This document shows, piece after piece, positions 37,140 through 43,455 of a stretch of 43,455 nt of DNA (the first letter of the stretch is position 1; each line of letters starts with the position of its first letter). The stretch is from Humimonas sp964465015 (GTDB lineage Bacteria > Gemmatimonadota > Gemmatimonadetes > Palauibacterales > Palauibacteraceae), in the NCBI GenBank assembly GCA_964465015.1, contig CAYXHP010000125.1, positions 1 through 43,455 of the forward strand, in the 5' to 3' direction. The notes beneath the pieces were generated by a model. The model did not search any database and was not told where the DNA came from. It worked only from the letters and a program-made list of their open reading frames with translations. The translations under genes and the position numbers were made by a program.

Positions 37140-39221
37140 TCACCAGGCGATGCCGTAGTCCTCGCCGTAGTCGCTGGCCGCGCCCCAGAAGGTCCCGTGC
37201 CCGCGGTCGATGAAGATCGCCGTGATGGGTCCCGAGGTCCGGACCTGGAACTCCTCGGTATAGCCCATCCGGTGCAGCCGCCAGCGCACCCACGGGGGGG
37301 TGTCCGCGTTCAGGGTGATGTGGCCGGGCCGCGAGGAGTGGTCGCCGAAGGAGCTTCGCATCTGGTAGCTGGTGAAATTGGGCGCTTCGGCGGCCTGTTG
37401 GACGTCGAACCCGAACTCCACCACGTCCAGGAAGAACTGGAGGAGGTTCTGATCCTGCGTGTCGCCGCCCTGCACGGCGAAGGCCAGGTAGGGCTTGCCG
37501 TCCTTCAGGGCCAGCGTCGGGGTCAGGGTGGCGCGGGGCCGCTGCCCCGGTTGCACCACGTTGTAGGGATCCTCCGCCGAATCGAGGACGAAGCTCTGCA
37601 TGCGCTCGCTGAGGCCCACCCCCGTGTGGCCCGCGACCACGGCCGGGATCCAGCCACCGCTGGGCGTCACCGAGATCACCCACCCGTGCGGCCCGGCCGC
37701 CTCGATCGACGTGGTGCCGCGGGTGAAGGCCTCCAGGAAGGCGCTGTCCACGGGGAGACGGTCGGCGGCCGCGAGGCGAGCGGCTTCACCGGTTCGCGCG
37801 GCGTGGCCCCCGTCGGCGCGGATGCCGCCCGAAGCGCTCCCCGCTCCGGGGCCCGAGCCGAGCACCCTCGCCCCCGCCGACAGTGCGCCTCCCGATCCGG
37901 AGCTCCCGGAGTCCGCCGCCGAGGTGTCCGGGCCGGTCGTGTGCCAGCGCGACAGCAGGTCCAGGAAGGGGTTGGTCCCCGCCTGGTAGTCGTACGGGTT
38001 CCCGGGCTTCACATCGGGATCGTTGTGGTCCTGATCGATGAGCCTGGCCCGGGCCGCCGCGTAGTCCTTTGAGAGCAGCCCCTGGATCGGCTCGGCCGGC
38101 GGCACGTACGGATCGCCGTAGTAGAAGTCCCGGTCGGCGTAGGCGAGGTTCATGGCCTGGTAGACGGTGTGGATATAGCGGGCGCTGTTCAGCCCCATCG
38201 CGGCCAGGTCGAAGTGCTCGAGGATGTTGAGCACCTGGAGCATGACCGGCCCCTGCACCCAGCTCGTGAGCTTGTAGACTTCGATGCCCTTGTAGCTGGT
38301 GTGGACCGGCTCCTCGATGTGGACCTTCCAGTTGGCCAGGTCCTGCGTCGTGATCAGCCCGCCCTGCTCCTGGACCGCGCTCGCGAACTGCCGAGCGATG
38401 TCTCCCTTGTAGAAGCGGTCGTAGGCGGCGTAGATGGCCTGCTTGCGGCTCTTCCCCTGGGACAGCGCCTGCTGCTCGGCATCGACCAGCTTCTGGAGCG
38501 TAGCCGCCAGGTCCGGCTGCTTGAAGACCTCACCGGCGTGGGGCGCCTCCCGCTCCTCGCCCGGGTGCGTGAGGAAGAGGGCCCGGGAATACTTCCACTT
38601 CTTGATGAGATCCTTGTTGGCCTCGATCGAGTTGGCCGTCTGTGCTTCCATGGCGTAGCCGTTCCTGGCCATTTCGATGGCGGGAGCGAGCACCTGCTTC
38701 AGGCTCATGGTCCCGTACTCCGCCAGCATGGTCATGAGGCCGCCCGGGGTGCCGGGCGTGACGGCCGCAAGGGGTCCGAACGCGGGCGGGTACTTCATTC
38801 CCTTTTCATGAAAGAACTTCGGGGTGGCGCCCGTCGGCGCGACGCCCAGCGCATCGATCCCCACGACCCTTCCGTTCTCGGGATCGTAGATCAGCGCCTG
38901 GGTCTCCCCACCCCAGGAGAGCACGTCCCACATCGTCGCGCCGGCGGCCAGCATGGCGCAGGCGGCGTCCACAGCGTTGCCACCCTGTTGGAAGATCTGG
39001 GCTCCGGCCTCCGCCGAGAGAGGCTTCCCCGTGACCGCCACCCAGTGCTTGCCGTGGAGCACCGGCTTGTGGGTCTCCTGGGCCGCCACGCGTCCAAGCG
39101 GTGCCGCCGCCAACGCCACCGTGAGCAGGAGCCACCCGGCCGACCTCCACCGGCCGCCGTCACGAGGGATCGAGGCCTCGACCCTCCGTCGTCGCGCCTG
39201 GCCAACGAACTCGTGCTCCAC
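37140..39221 (-). CDS. Gamma-glutamyltransferase-like exported Ntn hydrolase
   Basis: Protein of 693 residues from GTG 39221, chosen because GAGGAGG lies five bases before it; a GTG at 39254 in the same frame lacks this. A basic N-terminus and a hydrophobic segment (about 31-48, ending VAAQE) indicate export. The large-subunit part contains GGNAVDAACAM, AVTPGTPGGLM and YADRDFYYGDP. A Ser/Gly/Ala-rich insert (about residues 455-510) precedes the expected cleavage point at RGTTSIEAA; classical enzymes have TTH there, so the His is replaced by Ser. GQRPRATLTPTLALKDGKP replaces the usual RPLSSM-type loop and FAVQGGDTQDQ follows. It is a member of the family but substrate specificity may differ from classical enzymes. 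Confidence 0.8.
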   Translation of the reverse strand: MEHEFVGQARRRRVEASIPRDGGRWRSAGWLLLTVALAAAPLGRVAAQETHKPVLHGKHWVAVTGKPLSAEAGAQIFQQGGNAVDAACAMLAAGATMWDVLSWGGETQALIYDPENGRVVGIDALGVAPTGATPKFFHEKGMKYPPAFGPLAAVTPGTPGGLMTMLAEYGTMSLKQVLAPAIEMARNGYAMEAQTANSIEANKDLIKKWKYSRALFLTHPGEEREAPHAGEVFKQPDLAATLQKLVDAEQQALSQGKSRKQAIYAAYDRFYKGDIARQFASAVQEQGGLITTQDLANWKVHIEEPVHTSYKGIEVYKLTSWVQGPVMLQVLNILEHFDLAAMGLNSARYIHTVYQAMNLAYADRDFYYGDPYVPPAEPIQGLLSKDYAAARARLIDQDHNDPDVKPGNPYDYQAGTNPFLDLLSRWHTTGPDTSAADSGSSGSGGALSAGARVLGSGPGAGSASGGIRADGGHAARTGEAARLAAADRLPVDSAFLEAFTRGTTSIEAAGPHGWVISVTPSGGWIPAVVAGHTGVGLSERMQSFVLDSAEDPYNVVQPGQRPRATLTPTLALKDGKPYLAFAVQGGDTQDQNLLQFFLDVVEFGFDVQQAAEAPNFTSYQMRSSFGDHSSRPGHITLNADTPPWVRWRLHRMGYTEEFQVRTSGPITAIFIDRGHGTFWGAASDYGEDYGIAW

Positions 39222-39306
39222 CGTGTCCTCCTCGCTCAGGCTCGTGCTTCCCACATCGCCATCGCCGGCGTATCCGTCCGGGGCGCGTCGGCCTCGGCGG
39301 CTCGGC

Positions 39307-39789
39307 CTATCGATTCAGCACCACCAGCTGTCCGTACATGTAGGGTGAATGGGCCGGGATGTCGCATTCGAAACGGAAGATCCCGGATCGAGACGCGACC
39401 ACCGTGTCGACCACCGTGGACTGACCCGGCATCTCCACCGCCTTCCGGCCCTCGAGGACGAACGTGTGCTCGTCGTCCTCGGGGTTGACCAGGGAGAGGA
39501 CCAGGGTGTCGCCGCGCTCGGCCACCAGCGTGGAGGGCTCGAAGGCATAGACCTCCTTCCCCTCGAGGACGCCCCCCGGGGCGAAGTCCTTCACGAGGAA
39601 CGGGAGCTGGGCCTGCTGCTCCTTGACCAGGAGCGGAACGGCGGTCACCGTGAACGTGCGGAGCCGTGGCGCCGTGCCGCTCGGCCCGCTCGACGGCCGG
39701 CAGGCGGCGAGCGCGACGGCCGGGACGGTGGCGAGAAGTAGCGCGAGCCGGGCGAGGGCGGGTCGTGGCGCTCCGAGATCGTCCTCCAT
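39307..39789 (-). CDS. Cupredoxin-like copper lipoprotein
   Basis: Putative periplasmic type I copper protein of 160 residues. A hydrophobic signal region (about 14-29) ends in ALAAC, a lipobox, so the protein would be lipid-anchored through Cys30. The cupredoxin fold spans about residues 43-160. Copper ligands are visible: His in DDEHTFVL, and Cys, His and Met in the C-terminal loop FECDIPAHSPYMYG. This H-C-H-M set is typical of plastocyanin- and azurin-like proteins that carry electrons. The gene lies next to the gamma-glutamyltransferase-like gene, in the same direction, and is divergent from the plus-strand secreted protein. Confidence 0.83.
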   Translation of the reverse strand: MEDDLGAPRPALARLALLLATVPAVALAACRPSSGPSGTAPRLRTFTVTAVPLLVKEQQAQLPFLVKDFAPGGVLEGKEVYAFEPSTLVAERGDTLVLSLVNPEDDEHTFVLEGRKAVEMPGQSTVVDTVVASRSGIFRFECDIPAHSPYMYGQLVVLNR

Positions 39790-39926
39790 GGCTCCTCCCG
39801 CGTGATGAGCGACCGACCCGATGGCCCTCCTGCGCCGCCAACGCTAGAGGTCTCCGGCGGGACGGGCAACGGGTCCCATCCGACGCTCGCGAATAGATCA
39901 GCCTCTCACTCCGGCCCGGAGGAACG

Positions 39927-40724
39927 ATGAAGCATCGGAAGGCTCTCGCGGCGTTGGCTCTGGCGCTCGCGCCATGGAGCGGCGCTCTCGCCCAGGGGAC
40001 GGAGGGCGGCGGCGGACCCGGCGCTCCCACCCGGGTCGTGATCCACGTGGTGGCCCACGATGCCAAGCTCATCGGCTCGCACACGGGAGGCGTGCGGGTC
40101 GCGATCCTGGACGAGGCGACCGGCGACACCCTGGCCTCGGGCACCCAGGCGGGCGGCACCGGGGACACGGACCTCATCATGCGGAGGTCCCGCGAGCGGG
40201 GCCAACCGGTGTTCGACACGCCGGGGGCGGCCGCTTTCCGCGCCACCCTGCGCCTCGCGCGGCCGACGCGGGTTCGCATCGTGGCCGAGGGCCCGCTCGG
40301 GATCCCCCAGGCGGTCCAGCGGGCCTCGACCACCCTCCTGCTGGTGCCCGGTCACGACCTGAGTGGCGACGGCGTGGCCCTGGACCTCCACGGCCTCGCC
40401 GTACGGATCGACGTCCCCGCGACGGAAGCCGCCGGGGCGGGCCCGTCGATCCAGGTACGTGCCACCGTCACGATGCTGTGCGGCTGCCCGATCACTCCCG
40501 GAGGCCTGTGGGACGCGAGCGGCGTCCAGGTGCGGGCTCGCCTGGAGCGCGGCGACACGGTCGCGGCGGAGACGAGCCTTCGTTACGCCGGAACGCCGAG
40601 CACCTTCGCGGGCCGGATCACGGCTCCCGACGCCGGCGAGTACCGGCTCGTGTTGATCGCCTCCGAGCCGGACCGGGCCAACTTCGGGCGCGCGGAGACG
40701 ACCCTGCGGGTGGGAGGCGGCTAG
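39927..40724 (+). CDS. Secreted protein of unknown function
   Basis: Exported protein of 265 residues on the plus strand. The ATG has GGAGGAA directly upstream. The signal peptide is MKHRKALAALALALAPWSGA, cut near GALAQG. The mature part is beta-strand-rich: VVIHVVAHDAKLIGSHTGGV, FRATLRLARPTRVRIVAEGP and GEYRLVLIASEPD read like immunoglobulin-like strands. A Cys-Gly-Cys-Pro cluster (MLCGCPITPGGLW, near residue 188) is the only striking motif. Within the N-terminal part the text 'HDAKLIGSHTGGVRVAILDEATGDTLASG' pattern resembles ligand-binding repeats in surface proteins, but I recognise no family. It is divergent from the cupredoxin gene, which may share its promoter region. Confidence 0.65.
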   Translation: MKHRKALAALALALAPWSGALAQGTEGGGGPGAPTRVVIHVVAHDAKLIGSHTGGVRVAILDEATGDTLASGTQAGGTGDTDLIMRRSRERGQPVFDTPGAAAFRATLRLARPTRVRIVAEGPLGIPQAVQRASTTLLLVPGHDLSGDGVALDLHGLAVRIDVPATEAAGAGPSIQVRATVTMLCGCPITPGGLWDASGVQVRARLERGDTVAAETSLRYAGTPSTFAGRITAPDAGEYRLVLIASEPDRANFGRAETTLRVGGG

Positions 40725-40799
40725 CGCCGCACGTGACACGGTAGGTCGGACGGTACCCCGGCACCCGCCGTGCCGCTACGGCCTGCGCGCCAGCCCGGC

Positions 40800-42101
40800 T
40801 CAGAGCTCTGCGTCCAGCCGAACTCCGAAGACGACCGCGTCCGAGATCGAGGGGACCGCCGCCGGGTGATGAATGACCTGCAGGTCCGGCTGCACGGCGA
40901 TCTGGTCGGTGACCCTGAACCGGTAGGACGCCTCCCCGGTGATCTCCCACGAGGGCAGTCCGGGACCGGAGCCGGTCAGCCTCCGGCTCCTCCGGGCACA
41001 GGCCACGCCGATGCCCATCCGGTCCTCCTCGCGACCCGGAACGAGTCCGGTCCCGCTCACGCCCACCACCATGGAGGTCGAGGCCAGGCTGGCCCGCTCC
41101 TGGGCGATCCCCACCATGCCGAACGCCCAGAGATCGTGGGCGTTGGAGTCCGGACCGCCGAGGCGAATCTCCCCGATCACGTAGGCTCCGTCGCCGCCCG
41201 ACGGCAGGCCGCCCGCCGGCGGGGCGCCGGCCGGCGCGGGAACGTGCCCCGTGTAGCGCCACACGCCGGCGGCGACTTCGAGGTCATGCGGAGCCTCTCC
41301 GTTTCCCCGCCCGGCGCGACGGCGTCGGATCGTGCTCGGCTGGACCCCGATCAGGCCGCCCACCGCCGGATGCAGGTAGCCCACCTGCGCCACCATGAAG
41401 GCGCCGTCACCGCCACCCAGGTGGATCTTCGTCCCGCCGGGGTCGAGAGGGTCGCCGGGTATCCCGTCCGCCACGGCCGCCTCAAGGTGCCACCCGTCTC
41501 CCAGGAGCATTCGGGCCCGGAAAGCCAGCGAGGTGACCGGGAAGATGGACGGACCGTTCACACCGCTCTGTCCGAGCGCGGGCTCGATCCCGAAGGAGCT
41601 GTTGAGAAACAGGTCCGCGGACCCGATCGCGTCGAACTCGGAGTTCACGTTGTAGAGGCCGGCCAGGAGGGAGAGGCGGTCCCGGTCCAGGTACTCCTGG
41701 ATCCAGGCCTCGTAGATCCGCCACGATGTGGGGGCGTCGATGTTGTCCAGGACCTGGAGATCCCCGGCGTGGGCGGAAGGGCTTCCGCCCTGGTTCCCCA
41801 GGCCGAAGACGTAGGCCGACAGTCCCGGAACACCCAGGAGGCGCTCCCCGTCCAGCTGGAGCTGGAGGTCCACGTTGTCCAGCGCCACCACGCCGGGATC
41901 CGCTCCGGCCGCCACGCCCATCAGGTCGGCCGTGTAGAAGAGCGACAGGCTGACGGCGCTGGTGTCCGAGGCGATCGGACCAGGACCGTCGGACGGCCGC
42001 GGCGCGGCCCGGACGCGCGCCGGAAAGGCCAGCGAGCAGGCCAGGAGGACGGCCGTCCACAGGGGGCGACACCGGCGGCCAGCGCTACAGGCGGTGTGCA
42101 T
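40800..42101 (-). CDS. OprB-like carbohydrate-selective porin
   Basis: Probable outer-membrane beta-barrel of 433 residues. A signal peptide (about 15-32, ending VRA) precedes the barrel. Family-like segments are VALDNVDLQLQLDGERLLG, WIQEYLDRDRLSLLAGLYNVNSEFD, SSFGIEPALGQSGVNGPSIFP, the typical OprB N-terminal strands, and the final strand SDAVVFGVRLDAEL, whose last residues are aromatic-poor but end in Leu. Length matches OprB proteins. The gene is monocistronic, with a Fur-family operator at the promoter, so metal status may control it. Sugar specificity is not readable; in this context it might import a metal complex instead, which is speculation. Confidence 0.8.
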   Translation of the reverse strand: MHTACSAGRRCRPLWTAVLLACSLAFPARVRAAPRPSDGPGPIASDTSAVSLSLFYTADLMGVAAGADPGVVALDNVDLQLQLDGERLLGVPGLSAYVFGLGNQGGSPSAHAGDLQVLDNIDAPTSWRIYEAWIQEYLDRDRLSLLAGLYNVNSEFDAIGSADLFLNSSFGIEPALGQSGVNGPSIFPVTSLAFRARMLLGDGWHLEAAVADGIPGDPLDPGGTKIHLGGGDGAFMVAQVGYLHPAVGGLIGVQPSTIRRRRAGRGNGEAPHDLEVAAGVWRYTGHVPAPAGAPPAGGLPSGGDGAYVIGEIRLGGPDSNAHDLWAFGMVGIAQERASLASTSMVVGVSGTGLVPGREEDRMGIGVACARRSRRLTGSGPGLPSWEITGEASYRFRVTDQIAVQPDLQVIHHPAAVPSISDAVVFGVRLDAEL

Positions 42102-42112
42102 GCGACTCCTGG

Positions 42113-42154
42113 TTGAGACTCATTCTCAAGTAGAGCGAATGCACGGTATCTCAA
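42113..42154 (-). promoter_or_regulatory. Fur-family operator overlapping the porin promoter
   Basis: TTGAGACTCATTCTCAA (42113-42129) is a near-perfect inverted repeat of the 7-1-7 type bound by Fur-family regulators (TGAGACT-C-ATTCTCA). On the minus strand TTGAGA (42149-42154) and a weak TACTTG (42127-42132) are spaced by 16 bases, so the operator overlaps the -10 box. The operator lies 12 bases before the porin ATG. Confidence 0.5.
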
Positions 42155-42196
42155 GCTGATGCAGCGTGTCAAGCCGCCGGGGGCGGGAACGTCCGG

Positions 42197-43455
<1,259 letters not shown>

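Overview
The window is about 70% GC, densely coding and almost entirely on the minus strand. It looks like a Gram-negative, diderm bacterium: it encodes an outer-membrane secretin, a porin, a putative lipoprotein and periplasmic proteins. The mix of genes (topA with C-terminal repeats instead of zinc fingers, topA-xerC-hslV-hslU order, pil genes beside aroC/aroK, HAF-repeat and DUF2339 proteins) resembles Gemmatimonadota or a neighbouring high-GC phylum. That placement is inference from gene content; no rRNA or other phylogenetic marker is present. I see no insertion sequence, prophage, CRISPR array or tRNA.

Positions 1-6000 (transcribed leftward): aroC, aroK, topA, xerC, hslV and the first codons of hslU. 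The hslV/hslU junction is abnormal: the HslV C-terminus is missing and HslU has no start codon, which looks like a deletion or an assembly error.

Positions 6077-14634: a type IV pilus block. Minor-pilin-like genes (fimT-like, fimU-like, pilV, pilW, pilX-like) precede pilM-N-O-P-Q, and the block closes with a perfect 15-bp hairpin terminator after pilQ. Positions 14779-25142: six tightly overlapping genes for membrane sugar transfer (a YfhO-like protein, four GT39-like GT-C enzymes and one GT2 polyprenyl-phosphate transferase). They lie between the minor pilins and the major pilin pilA (25258-25641). Upstream of pilA are a near-consensus sigma-54 promoter and then pilR-pilS, a two-component pair with an NtrC-type regulator. 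The simplest reading is one locus that senses, regulates, builds and possibly glycosylates a type IV pilus.

Positions 29208-32340: yjbQ with a small coupled gene of unknown function, a plus-strand beta-hydroxyacid dehydrogenase, a Spy/CpxP-like periplasmic protein, and a cold-shock protein with a strong promoter about 300 nt upstream of its start (a long leader RNA). Positions 32341-37066: a three-gene translationally coupled unit made of a secreted seven-repeat HAF protein, a polytopic DUF2339 membrane protein and an exported amidohydrolase. Positions 37140-43455: an exported gamma-glutamyltransferase-like Ntn hydrolase, a cupredoxin lipoprotein, a plus-strand secreted protein of unknown function, an OprB-like porin with a Fur-family operator at its promoter, and the C-terminal part of peptide chain release factor 3.
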